From Chara braunii (Eukaryota > Streptophyta > Charophyceae > Charales > Characeae): DNA of 33,296 nt. Positions 19,398-27,737 of the stretch are shown here, piece by piece. The notes below the pieces were generated by a model. That model was not told the DNA's origin and ran no database searches. It saw only the letters and a list, made by a program, of their open reading frames with translations. The position numbers and the translations under genes were made by a program. The first letter of the stretch is position 1. Each line of letters begins with the position of its first letter. The stretch covers positions 55,670 to 88,965 of the forward strand of contig BFEA01000757.1 of assembly GCA_003427395.1 (NCBI GenBank), given 5' to 3'.

Positions 19398-20115
19398 TGC
19401 TAAGCTACATCCTGCCCCCCGCCTGGCTCTGTTCTTGCTAACCTGCTTCGACTATGGTCACTGTTCTTTCCTGCTCCATCTTCTCTTCCTTTTCCCCCTT
19501 TCCATCTTCCCCTCTCTCGTTGCAACATTTCTCTGCCTTCTGCGGTCCTTGACAATACAATTCCATGCTTCTCCCTTCCCTACCTTCCTTCCTTCCTCAT
19601 TTCCTTCAAGTCTCTCATACTGAAGTTGTCTGCATTCATGTGATCAAAACCTGTGATCCTTCCTTCATGACGCCCTTGGATTTGCTCAACGTGGAAAGAT
19701 GAGGCGGAGATGATGTATGTATGTCAAGCACAGTCCACTTTGTTTTCTCCAAAAGTACTTATAGCAAGTCAGTTGCAAGGTGTAACTGAGGAATGTGTGT
19801 TGCAGAAGAACAGTGTCTGTCTTTTTTCCTTTCTGTTTCCGGTTCTCAGGACCAATCTCTGCTGGTGTTATGCCCTTCCTCTTGAAGCTTGAATCTGGGT
19901 ACAAAACTGGATAGCTTCATGCTATTCCTTCGACCTCTCAAACATCCATTCATAGTAAAGATGACCTCTGTACCTCTCCAGGCCATCAAAACACATCAGC
20001 TGATGTACTAAATGCACAGCACCGTTCGGATCTGCCCTTTCTTCTAAATCCTGCTATTGTTGCCACTCTCGGGATTTGCGGCTCCTTTCCTCGTCTATGC
20101 TCATGTGCATGTTGA

Positions 20116-20682
20116 TTGCCTGATGATTGGCTCATCATACCGGTGGCAAGGCCAGATGTCCAGCCGGAGGGTCTGATCCGGACAGTTGTTGTGAGTCCAG
20201 GCAGGTCCGTACTCAGAGAGGTTGGGAAAGAGGTCCGCTGCTGGTCTGTCTGTGTGTGTGTCCTTCAGCAGCAGGCTGCTTTCCAGACCGGCATCCCTAT
20301 ACCTTGTTCTGCTGGATCAGCAGGGATCATCAGCACCCCAGAAATCGGGCTGGATGTATTGTGGTGCTACCTAGCTCATCATCCGATTACCTCTGGCCAG
20401 TCGTCAGTGAAGGCAGAAAGGTTGTTGCAACAAGTAAATCATTCTGTACCTTGTTTTGTGCAGGTATTGAAAGATGGGATGCAACACGTAGGAAAGCTGA
20501 TTGGGAGTAGTAATGGGGCTCGCATGGATGCGGAACCAAAACGATGGAGACTATTTGGTGAGTGGATGGACGATGCAATGATCCCACTTAAATTCACATC
20601 GAATTCAAGACCATGCATACTCGCAACTCAGAAATACACCGACTCACTCGGACAGACCAACAACACGATCAAAACCAGATGA
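20116..20682 (+). CDS. Unrecognised open frame, 188 codons
   Basis: This is the longest plus-strand frame in the window without an obvious low-complexity cause. The sequence has mixed composition (for example STPEIGLDVLWCYLAHH and QVLKDGMQHVGKLIGSS) but matches no family I know and has no catalytic motif. An overlapping frame of 127 codons weakens the case. A 15-base string, TACCTCTGGCCAGTC, near 20388 recurs at 30060, just before LTR copy C, so it may be the interior of a retroelement. The LTR-like remnant at 20690 follows directly. Confidence 0.25.
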   Translation: MPDDWLIIPVARPDVQPEGLIRTVVVSPGRSVLREVGKEVRCWSVCVCVLQQQAAFQTGIPIPCSAGSAGIISTPEIGLDVLWCYLAHHPITSGQSSVKAERLLQQVNHSVPCFVQVLKDGMQHVGKLIGSSNGARMDAEPKRWRLFGEWMDDAMIPLKFTSNSRPCILATQKYTDSLGQTNNTIKTR

Positions 20683-20689
20683 GAACTCG

Positions 20690-20960
20690 AAATTATTATT
20701 AAAATTTAATTGTAGCAGTTCTCACTTGCACACACCTGGCAGCTATGGCTGCTGTCGTCTCGTCACAGGTAGGTTCCTCTCTCTCTTTCTCTCCCTCACT
20801 CTCGTCTCTTGTCTCTCTCTCCCTCTCTGGATGTCTCAACCTCACTCTCTCTGCGTCCTCAACTGAAGGTCCTAGCTATGGTGCCCTCTGCTGTTGACTG
20901 CTCTACCGTGCCACACTCGAGCCTCACTCAAAGTCATCCACACACGGATACAACAACAGT
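20690..20960 (+). repeat. LTR-like remnant, second family (copy 2)
   Basis: The succession CACAGGTAGG, a CTCTCT-rich tract, GTCCTCAACTGAAGGTCC and TAGCTATGG parallels 8413-8520. The start is AT-rich (TTATTATTAAAATTTAATTG) as in LTR promoter or polyadenylation regions. Ends are not defined. Confidence 0.4.
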
Positions 20961-21195
20961 GCTTGCTTCCACAGCCATTCACTTTTTTAAATTGACACTG
21001 TAGCAGCCTTACGTACTGTGCCTGCAATTGACAGAGTTGGATTTCTTCGGACCGCTAACGGTCCCTGGCCTGTAGGCTGCAAAATTGTTTTGTTGCTACC
21101 GAATGTGACGTTTCCCGACTTCCATTGGATGCTGCTCCTACTTTTGGGACCGAGACTTTTTCTGTCCGGGACTCGCCGTCCTACGACCTGCTGGA

Positions 21196-21345
21196 GCCTA
21201 CTGCAGGTGACTGGACCCTACGGCGCCGTTTCAACCTAAAGGCCTACTGCAGGTGACTGGACCCTACGGCGCCTTCCTACAACCTGCTGGAGCCTACTGC
21301 AGGTGACTGGACCCTACGGCGCCGTTTCAACCTAAAGGCGTACTG
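21196..21345. repeat. Nested direct repeat, three cores
   Basis: GCCTACTGCAGGTGACTGGA, then CCCTACGGCGCC, occurs at 21196, 21242 and 21292. The larger block including GTTTCAACCTAAAGGC is duplicated 96 bp apart, so the array grew in two steps. The unit is GC-rich and contains the palindrome CTGCAG. Confidence 0.85.
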
Positions 21346-22005
21346 GTTGGACTATGATAAATGGAACGCGAGACCTTGGGACTTCTGGAACCTGACCTGG
21401 GAATCAGGGAAGAAAGCATGAAATGATTGAAATCCCTTCAACGAGCTCTCGTGGATGGATAGTTCTGTGCCCTTCAGTTCTGCATCAGCATGTTTTACTG
21501 TGTTCTTTAAACTTCTTTTTCTTTTGTGCTGGATTTATCAGGCTGGCTGAATCTGACCTGCGCAAGAGAGAGGGATTAGGAATGTAGTCTGAGACATTTG
21601 GTGATTGGATCAGAAAGAACAAGAAGTCGATTTTATTTTCCGGTACACAGCCCCACCTAGGAGATGGGGACAACAAGCAATATCACATGAGATTGAAAAG
21701 GGAGGGTTTACACACGCGCCCTCCACATATTTCTTTCCTTCCTGTTGCCCCTACCTCCCCTGCCCCATACTCCTAGAGAACTCCGCCTTCTATCCCTTAC
21801 TCTCCACCTCCCCTCCACTCCCTTTATACTACTAGCAAATACGTACGAATGAGCATCATTAAGAGAATAGATGATGTGAAGATCAGAAATGAAATGAACG
21901 GAAGTATGAAGATGAAGGACGGACACAAAGACTGTATAAGCTGAAGATCTGAAGTGAAATGAACAGGAGTATGAGGCTCTGAAGAGATGCACAGGAGCAT
22001 ACCTT

Positions 22006-22095
22006 CCCTTTTACTCTGCCTCCTGAAATAACGTGCAAGTGGGCCGTGAAGGCACACGGGGATGTGGGCAGCTGCCGCTCAACCACAATCAACGT
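22006..22095. repeat. Dispersed copy related to the 2946-3206 tandem repeat
   Basis: CTTTTACTCTGCCTCC, ACGTGCAAGTGGGCCGTGAA, GGCACACGGGGATGTGGGCA and CGCTCAACCACAATCAACG parallel 2893-2980 (TTTACTCTGCTTC, GGTGCAAGTGGGTCGTTATG, GATGTGGGCAG, CGCTCAACTTCAATTGG). The rest of the unit is not present. Confidence 0.6.
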
Positions 22096-22311
22096 GGGCA
22101 GCCTTGTGCGTAAGAGGCACAGTAAAAGGGGAGCGGCAAGAACAATGAAAGGGGTACCCAAAGGACAACCAAAAAACTGTCTATTATAAAATTGCTTTAA
22201 TATGTTGGACATCTCAAATGCTCTCGTTGTCTGCAATAGGACAAAGACTGCTTTGATTCTGAATCTATTCACCTGGGTGGAATTGGGGCTGTTGTGGGGA
22301 AAATCTAAAGC

Positions 22312-22395
22312 GCACACACACACACACACACACGCACCCACACACACCCACACACGCACCCACACACGCACCCACACACGCACCCACACACGCAA
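22312..22395. repeat. (CA)n and CACACGCACC microsatellite
   Basis: About ten CA units lead into repeats of CACCCACACACG. It abuts the sequencing gap at 22403. Confidence 0.9.
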
Positions 22396-22402
22396 CCCCC
22401 CC

Positions 22403-22560
22403 NNNNNNNNNNNNNNNNNNNNNNNNNNNNNNNNNNNNNNNNNNNNNNNNNNNNNNNNNNNNNNNNNNNNNNNNNNNNNNNNNNNNNNNNNNNNNNNNNN
22501 NNNNNNNNNNNNNNNNNNNNNNNNNNNNNNNNNNNNNNNNNNNNNNNNNNNNNNNNNNNN
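22403..22560. other. Assembly gap (158 N)
   Basis: The unknown bases lie between a CA-type microsatellite on the left and a GA-type microsatellite on the right. Open frames that cross it are artefacts. Confidence 0.98.

Positions 22561-22617
<57 letters not shown>
22561..22617. repeat. (AG)n microsatellite
   Basis: About 28 AG units directly after the gap. Confidence 0.95.
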
Positions 22618-22620
<3 letters not shown>

Positions 22621-22806
22621 GAATGCTGCTCATTTCAATTCCTGATTGTAGAACTGAGATTTGTCTTTTGAAATTGATAAAGAATGATTCTGTATGGCAA
22701 ATAATTTGAAATAATGCTAATCTCAAGGAGTTTGTCCCCAAAGTCAAAAAAGAAAAAAAAAGAAAAAAACTGTGTGAAAAGAAAATGTTTTGTAGAATTG
22801 CAATCG

Positions 22807-23023
22807 AAAGTTGCATATGCAATACTTACCTGGCCGGGGCACATCCGTGATCACGAAGGCGGATGGCCTAGGTTGCAGGGTTCCCATTGCACTTTGGGTC
22901 TCGCCTGGCCTAAGTCACACCCACTGCGGTGTTACTACGGCAGTATTTCTGGTAGCGGGGGCACGCGTACGCGCGGCCCCCAATAAAAAGTGAAAAAAAA
23001 AAAAAAAAAAAGTTGCATATGCA
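22807..23023 (+). mobile_element. Full-length U1 snRNA retrocopy with poly(A) tail and 15-bp target-site duplication
   Basis: The U1 body spans 22822-22981. It starts exactly ATACTTACCTGG, so the 5' end that pairs with 5' splice sites is intact. It contains TTGCACTTTGGG, a TATTTCTGG Sm-site match (family pattern AUUU(G/C)UGG) and the final GC-rich hairpin GCACGCGTACGCGCGGCCCC. AATAAAAAGTG and about 19 A follow. The 15 bases AAAGTTGCATATGCA lie directly before the U1 start (22807-22821) and directly after the tail (23009-23023). This is the signature of LINE-type reverse transcription of a polyadenylated U1 RNA. No plant snRNA promoter is visible upstream, so it is most likely a pseudogene. 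Confidence 0.93.
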
Positions 23024-23099
23024 CTTCTGGCTGAGGGTCACTTCATAATTCCTTCTCATCATGGCCACTGCGGACCTCTAGGTGGACACAGCTGTATAT

Positions 23100-23513
23100 C
23101 CGGCTGGACTTGAGCCCAGTCTAGTCTGAACGTAGCCCGACCCAGACAGTCCGGAGTGCTCCAGCAAGTGCTGCAAATGTCCGCATAAAAAATCACAAAA
23201 ATCATGTTACATATCATGTTATTTTTTAATTATGAATTAGGTAAAGCATTTCCGTTTTCAGTGTGACCCTGAGACAAAAAGTTGTTTAGTTCATTATTCT
23301 GCATTGCATGGTTATATTTCTCTCAGATTTCTTTGTATTCTTTTTTTGTTTTTTTTTCTGAAGGGATATTGCAAGGTGTACAGAGGGGGTTGGAGGGGGT
23401 GCAGGGGGTGCACTTGGTCTTCCTTTCTGGTATTTATGAAATTTTGTACGTTTTGGATCAGAGCATATGTGTTTTCAACTTTTCGTTGACTTTATGTATA
23501 TGAGACCCACACC
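23100..23513. other. Anonymous AT-rich sequence
   Basis: A 73-codon frame (23282-23503) is Phe- and Leu-rich from T runs, with a G-rich GGGGGT cluster near 23385-23415. I see no gene. Confidence 0.35.
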
Positions 23514-23759
23514 TTGACACGTCGAAAGTTCGCGTCTGCCACTTCGTGCTTGTTGTATTTCTATAAAAAACCCTTTGGGGTTTACTATGATCTTGGAGGT
23601 TTTCTGCGAAACGTCGGAATCTGGATAATCATATATAAATTATCACAAAAGGTGACTCCGGGCCCCGATCAAACACCTATTGACAGTACCTCGCTTGAAA
23701 AAAATACAAAAAATGATCCGGGAGCTATGAAACAAGCGTTCGGTAGAGTCTTAAACTAG
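23514..23759 (+). CDS. 81-codon frame of organellar look, ending in an atp1 piece
   Basis: The frame (MTRRKFASATSCLLYFYKKP...) is AT-rich, and its last residues GAMKQ belong to the ATP1 match that begins at 23724. The part before that I do not recognise. It might be other mitochondrial sequence brought in together with atp1, or a chimeric mitochondrial reading frame of the kind known in plants. It is unlikely to be a nuclear gene. Confidence 0.3.
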   Translation: MTRRKFASATSCLLYFYKKPFGVYYDLGGFLRNVGIWIIIYKLSQKVTPGPDQTPIDSTSLEKNTKNDPGAMKQAFGRVLN

Positions 23760-23797
23760 AACTTGCACAATATCGTGAAGTAGCTGCTTTTGCTCAA
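23724..23797 (+). pseudogene. atp1: Mitochondrial ATP synthase alpha (atp1) fragment, frameshifted
   Basis: AMKQ, then after a 2-base insertion SLKLELAQYREVAAFAQ, matches the conserved stretch of plant mitochondrial ATP synthase alpha (F1 sector), where AMKQ..G.LKLELAQYREVAAFAQFG is typical. Only about 25 codons are present. Sequence on either side is not atp1, so this is a short inserted piece. The codons are close to organellar usage. Together with the tRNAs at 8.7 kb it points to mitochondrial DNA transfer. Confidence 0.8.
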
Positions 23798-23921
23798 GGC
23801 CAAAGGGCTGCAGGGTATGCTTCCCCGAAAACGACCGCTCTTCCCAGCCGCCTCATCTCGTATTGTTAATTTACAGATAATGAATTCAGTATTGAAAATG
23901 ATTATCGAGGAAGCTCGAATT

Positions 23922-23923
<2 letters not shown>

Positions 23924-23952
<29 letters not shown>
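23924..23952. repeat. (CT)n microsatellite
   Basis: About 14 CT units. Confidence 0.9.
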
Positions 23953-23953
<1 letters not shown>

Positions 23954-24415
23954 GCACGCGCACTCTCTCTTATGGCCCCTTATGCCTTTTGGAGAGGGCT
24001 TTGATTCAGAATCCTGGTCGGTTGATTTGACTGTGATGATGTCCATGTCCCTCTCCTCCACTTCCGCGCTTTCAACCCCCTCCGTCCCATCGGCCTGCGT
24101 GTTCTTCGCCTGCAGCACCTTCCGCGGTCGCCTGGGCCCACTCGCCTTTGCAGTTGGAGCACATATGTGAGTCCTGGTGCTGGTGTACTTCTCGGCATGG
24201 TCAGCTGTGATGTTCTTGCTGGCACGCTGAGATTCACACAAATGCAGGCGAGCAAGACACTTGGAGGGTCATGTGCACTTCTACCACGATTGCGGCTCGA
24301 CATTGATTTCCCTTTCCAGTTCCAGCAGGCTGCAGAAAGCTCGCTGGTGCGAAATACGCCCTCGCCTCTCGGCCGCTCGTCATCTGCATTATTGTCGGTA
24401 TTGTTGTCAGGGTGA

Positions 24416-24418
24416 GTG

Positions 24419-24450
<32 letters not shown>
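24416..24450. repeat. (ATC)n microsatellite
   Basis: About ten ATC units. On the minus strand it is read as a run of Asp, Met or Met/Ile codons depending on frame, which explains the odd homopolymer peptides in this region. Confidence 0.9.
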
Positions 24451-24451
<1 letters not shown>

Positions 24452-24469
24452 CCATCAACCTCATCACCA

Positions 24470-24830
24470 TTGTCCGTCTCTGTATTGTTGCATTGCAGCA
24501 TGGCTTTCCACTGCTCCGCGTGGTGCTTTGCATCTTTGTGCAGCTCTTTTGGTGTTCTTCCCCCATGCAAGCTCCTCGTCATTGCACTTCGGCTTGTTCT
24601 CCAAGCCGTCCAACCGCTGCTGGTTACATCTGTCGTACGCCAGCTTGCTCAACTGGTTGGTGCCTAGCTGGTTGGGTAGCCTGGAGTGCATCCTCTTGAA
24701 GAGGCTCTGGTTCTGCTCACAACTAGAGGCAGAGGTTCCCTGTCCCAGCAAACGAATGGCCGGCCACTGCAAGGCGGGCGTCTCTGTTCGCCGCCACCTC
24801 CACCACCTCACATTGTAGGCCCTCCGCCAT
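24470..24830 (-). pseudogene. hAT transposase C-terminal (dimerisation) fragment
   Basis: The minus-strand frame reads WWRWRRTETPALQWPAIRLL, then GQGTSASSCEQNQSLFKRMH and SRLPNQLGTNQLSKLAYDR. hAT transposases end with a dimerisation domain of the form WW...G...P.L...A.R.L.Q..SAS.CER.WS...IH...RN.L....L..L.Y...N, so the match is good although the usual R-x-W is Q-x-Q. The catalytic core is not recognisable upstream. It abuts the gypsy protease on the same strand, so it is either nested in or next to that element. The downstream acidic run is the ATC microsatellite. Confidence 0.7.
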
Positions 24831-25032
24831 CCATGAACTGGAGTAGGGGGAGCAAATCCCTGGATGTCTTCTTCATCGTCTGCATTTCACCTAAGAGGAC
24901 AGAATGCTCGACTCACATACCATCGAGCACCACGAAGCTGGTTCCTTCCAAATCGCGCTTTTAGGCATTGGGCAGGAAGCCATCCCAATTGAATGACTGC
25001 TTAGAAAGGACGCTCTTCGAGGACATAGAAGT

Positions 25033-25437
25033 TCAGAGCATGTGTGACAGTGCGATCAGCGTCAAATGCAGTGCGCACACGTTTGACCGCATGCCTGGAG
25101 GTGACACCGCTTGGTTGCCAATGCAGGGGTTCTGCAGTTCCACCTGCTTCATTCCTAGGCCCGCCTTACGAATACAGCGCAGAGAAAAGAAGTTAGCAGT
25201 TGCACTACAATCAATCAGAGCACGGATGTAAGTACGCCCAATGAGGAGCTTGAAGAAGATCAACTTCACTACCCCATGAGCCGGACTTTGCCTAAGCTTG
25301 ACCCAGTGCGCTACATGGTAGTGGAGGTCTGCTTCTTGAGACTCCTCCCAGGGCCCTTCATAGAGAACTTGAAGGGATTCAGCCCTAGGATCAACATCAG
25401 GAAGGGCCTTCAAGGTCAGGTTGCTGATCAGATTCAA
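25033..25437 (-). pseudogene. Ty3/gypsy aspartic protease region
   Basis: The frame contains GRTYIRALIDCSATANFFSL, then RCIRKAGLGMKQVELQNP. Gypsy proteases show (I/V)xALIDxGAxxNFIS; here the catalytic Asp is kept but the following residues are CSA instead of (S/T)G or CGA, so activity is doubtful. The part before the active site is a Leu/Glu-rich linker. The frame closes at 25033; further left a shifted frame may hold the end of the domain (FYVLEERPF). Confidence 0.75.
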
Positions 25438-25499
25438 GCTCCTTAGAGGAACCTTCCTCTACGGTTTAGTCCCCCTTGCCCCTTTACTTGTTTCCCTGT

Positions 25500-25570
25500 G
25501 GGCGGAAACCGTCTTGCACATAATATCCCTTCTTTTCACAATGCAAACAAACTTTGTCCTACAATCTTTT
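25500..25570 (-). pseudogene. Degenerate CCHC zinc knuckle of Gag
   Basis: Minus-strand translation gives DKVCLHCEKKGYYVQDGFRP. A retroviral zinc knuckle is CxxCxxxGHxxxxC; here the two first Cys and the Gly are present, while the His is Tyr and the last Cys is Gly. It lies where a knuckle is expected, between Gag and protease. Confidence 0.65.
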
Positions 25571-25738
25571 TCCCATAACTTCTGGCTGATTCAGAGGGAT
25601 TCCCATGGTTTGGTAGAAGCATCCTCCAGATTGGCTGGGATCTTCGCCCCTTGGGGAAGGCAAGTCTGAGATTTCTTCATTGAACCGGGGTTAGGTCCCT
25701 TGTTAGTCAAAGGCAGTCTTTTTATAGGCATAAATTTG

Positions 25739-26134
25739 TTAATCATCAACAGTTTCGGGCTCCACGGCCGATGAAGAGAAGCCTACAATGAAGCCCTGCT
25801 CTAGATCGTCACCTAGATTAGAATCATCCACATAAGGCTGATCCTCGGCCTCCACCAGGTCGTGCACTGCAAGGCGGTTGCTCCCTCCAGACTGCTTGAG
25901 GCCAAAAGGTTTCTTTGCAGCCAGTGCACTAGCGAGGTCTTGTACCTCTATCTGGACCACATCCTTCATGAGGGTGCACCAGTCTGTACATTGGTGGAGT
26001 CCTAGCCGACAAGTATTGTCCCTGGGTACCGCACCGCAAAGAGCATCCAGCATGATTCGCTGCTCATCCCCAGGCCAGGAGTAGTGAAAAGTTTTAAGAG
26101 ATACTGCTCCAAAGCTTGCATTGTGCGCGTCCAC
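25739..26134 (-). pseudogene. Gag C-terminal region
   Basis: The frame carries FHYSWPGDEQRIMLDALCGA, then DVVQIEVQDLASALAAKKPF, and an acidic tail to its stop at 25739. The helical content and position between capsid and zinc knuckle suit the C-terminal part of Gag. It overlaps the capsid frame by about 40 bases in another frame, consistent with an indel. Confidence 0.5.
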
Positions 26135-26702
26135 TTTCTGTTTTTGACAACATCACCTTGAGGGCAGCATGTGGGTCATCATATTCTTTGATTAGAATAT
26201 TCTCAAGTTTGGCTGCGGGTGTCATCTTCAGCCATTTGGTCAGGTTTATCCTTGAATAGCCTGCCTCTACAGCTTGGAGTTCTAGAGAACTCCATATGCT
26301 GGGTTCCACAGTGGTGCCCATGACCATAGCTTGAGTGGCCTGCGAAGTCTGCAGCACTCTGAAGTTTGATCTCATGTAGCTGATCCAAGAGGTGATGTCA
26401 TCTTCCCTATCGTATGTGGGCGGAATCTGTGCCGCCTTCTTGTCCACATCGGGACTGCTGCAGCTTGGAAGAGCAACTGCTGTGTCCATAGTTGCAGCTG
26501 CATCAGTTGCAGAATTTCCGGTGCTGTCACTTGCTGCAGCAGTCCCAGAATCTGCACTTGCTGTAGTTCCCGCTTTGCTGCGCACCAGTCTTGAGGACGT
26601 AGAGGAGGTGAGAGGGGCAAGAACAGTCTGAACAGCAGCTCCGTTGGGGGCAGGGGTTAAAGGGGGAGGGGTTAGCCGCTTGGGCCTATTGCAGACCTGC
26701 AA
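26094..26702 (-). pseudogene. Gag capsid region
   Basis: The 202-codon frame begins with a Pro/Ser/Ala-rich linker. It continues with YDREDDITSWISYMRSNFRV, then MGTTVEPSIWSSLELQAVEA and YSRINLTKWLKM, and ends EYDDPHAALKVML. The pattern (Y.G..D...W...(.)..F.V......MV.....V.......L) is that of retrotransposon capsids. It runs into a stop at 26094, and the neighbouring frame from 26134 appears to continue the protein, indicating a frameshift. Confidence 0.65.
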
Positions 26703-26801
26703 TTTCCTGGGTTAAGGCACAGTGCTTGCCGGCCATGTTGGCCGTTTCCTCTCACAGCTTCTTGACTTCATCAAATCTGGGCAAGCTGGCCAGTATGGTC
26801 T

Positions 26802-27110
26802 TCAAGAGACCGGACTTAGACTAAGGCACCAACTATTGAGTCTATCTGTTCCGCACGTTGATCTTTGCTCAGTGAAGGAACAGTCTACGGTCTCTAGGAT
26901 GAAGTCTTGGGCAACAAGAATAGCCTTCTTCGTAACCTCTGCCTTTGTCCTTTCCCTTTGTACCGCATTATCATAAAGAATCTGTAAATGCGTTTTTTTC
27001 GTGTTGCTGACTGCGTTGAGCGTGGCCTGCCATTGATTAGCAGTTATTTGTGCCATGTCGGAGGATTGGGAGTTAACAGAACCCTCAAGAGGGGTCCTCT
27101 CTTTCCTCAC
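26802..27110 (-). pseudogene. Gag N-terminal region
   Basis: The frame contains MAQITANQWQATLNAVSNTK and a charged helix (AVQRERTKAEVTKKAILVAQ), suggesting an alpha-helical N-terminal Gag region. It has no enzymatic motif. Its place just upstream, on the same strand, of the capsid-like frame supports the call. It is separated from the next part by a break near 26750. Confidence 0.5.
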
Positions 27111-27300
27111 TTTCTGACGAACACTCCTCTTCCTCTTTCTGACTCCCTCAAGAGAAGCACTCAGCCTCTCCCTCCTTTCTCCTTCTTGAGCACGGGTCTA
27201 GAAGGGCATTGAGATAATTCATAGGAAGGAACAAAAAAAAGAGAGCACGAGGAGAAAGGATAAAACTCGTAGCCAGAGTGGCAATTCATTTGGACTAGAC
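27111..27300. other. Probable 5' flank of the minus-strand gypsy element
   Basis: CT-rich on the plus strand (AG-rich on the minus), with no motif. It may be 5' untranslated sequence, but no primer-binding site is evident. Confidence 0.3.
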
Positions 27301-27305
27301 AATTA

Positions 27306-27425
27306 GGGCCTCACTCCACTACTCTCGACATGTGCAAAACGAGAGTGAATCTTCCGCTAGAACGTGGAAAGACACGGCCATGATTTTTGTCTTTTGTGCA
27401 TGTTGAGAGTAGTGAAGTGAGGGCC
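27306..27425. mobile_element. Short hairpin (MITE-like) element related to the U6-bearing units
   Basis: The left arm GGGCCTCACTCCACTACTCT runs on to CGACATGTGCAAAAC. The right arm GTCTTTTGTGCATGTTGAGA runs on to GTAGTGAAGTGAGGGCC. They are inverted repeats of about 36 bp with few mismatches. TTA lies on both sides (27303-27305 and 27426-27428). GGGCC-type ends with a TTA duplication are characteristic of PIF/Harbinger (Tourist) MITEs. The centre GAGTGAATCTTCCGCTAGAA matches units 1-3 near 9.8-10.3 kb but the main U6 part is missing. Confidence 0.7.
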
Positions 27426-27643
27426 TTACAAACGAAAAGCAAAAGAAATAAACCAACAAGAGAGGTCTGATTTAACTAGTGGGTCGGATCAGATCACGCA
27501 CGGGATTCACTCTTATCTAATCTAATGCAGTTACACAGATAAAAAATGAACAGATAAATCGGATGCTAGAAATGAACCGGTGGAAGCAATGGAGATTCGA
27601 GTGGACTAGACAATTGCGAGCTAAGCTACGATTTGGTGTTAGA

Positions 27644-27737
27644 GTTTGCAAGAAAAACGCAGTCAAGATCCACTTGAAAGTGAGTGTTCAGTTTGCAAGA
27701 AAAACGCAGTCAAGATCCACTTGAAAGTGAGTGTTCC
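27644..27737. repeat. Exact tandem duplication of about 47 bp
   Basis: GTTTGCAAGAAAAACGCAGT, then CAAGATCCACTTGAAAGTGA and GTGTTC, occurs at 27644 and 27691 with no difference seen. Confidence 0.9.

Larger units (their letters stand above)
17650..20100. other. Long gene-poor stretch with simple repeats
   Basis: No protein family is recognised. Features are a G-run tract at 18381-18410, a CAT-rich area near 18540-18600, and a long C run plus (CT)n at 19313-19392. Small frames of 60-100 codons occur without motifs. A possible continuation of gag sequence just after 17650 fades out. Confidence 0.4.
25033..27110 (-). mobile_element. Ty3/gypsy gag-protease region, degraded
   Basis: Running leftwards on the minus strand, the order is a Gag N-terminal part (27110-26802), a capsid part (26702-26094), a Gag C-terminal part (26134-25739), a degenerate zinc knuckle (about 25549-25500) and a protease (25437-25033). 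This is normal gag-pol order. Frames are broken between these parts. RT, RNase H and integrase are absent: the next recognisable sequence to the left is a hAT fragment. No LTR pair can be assigned. Confidence 0.8.

Noticed and set aside
22202-22822. Long open frames across 22403-22560
   Set aside because: They run through 158 N and flanking microsatellites (His/Thr and Ser/Leu or Arg/Glu repeats), so they are artefacts.
22822-22981. Active U1 snRNA gene
   Set aside because: The A tail and the perfect 15-bp flanking repeats mark a retrocopy, and I see no plant snRNA promoter elements upstream.
23980-24582. 200-codon minus-strand frame with a run of Asp
   Set aside because: The acidic run is the ATC microsatellite. 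The remainder is Arg/Pro-rich with no motif, and it is out of frame with the hAT-like part.
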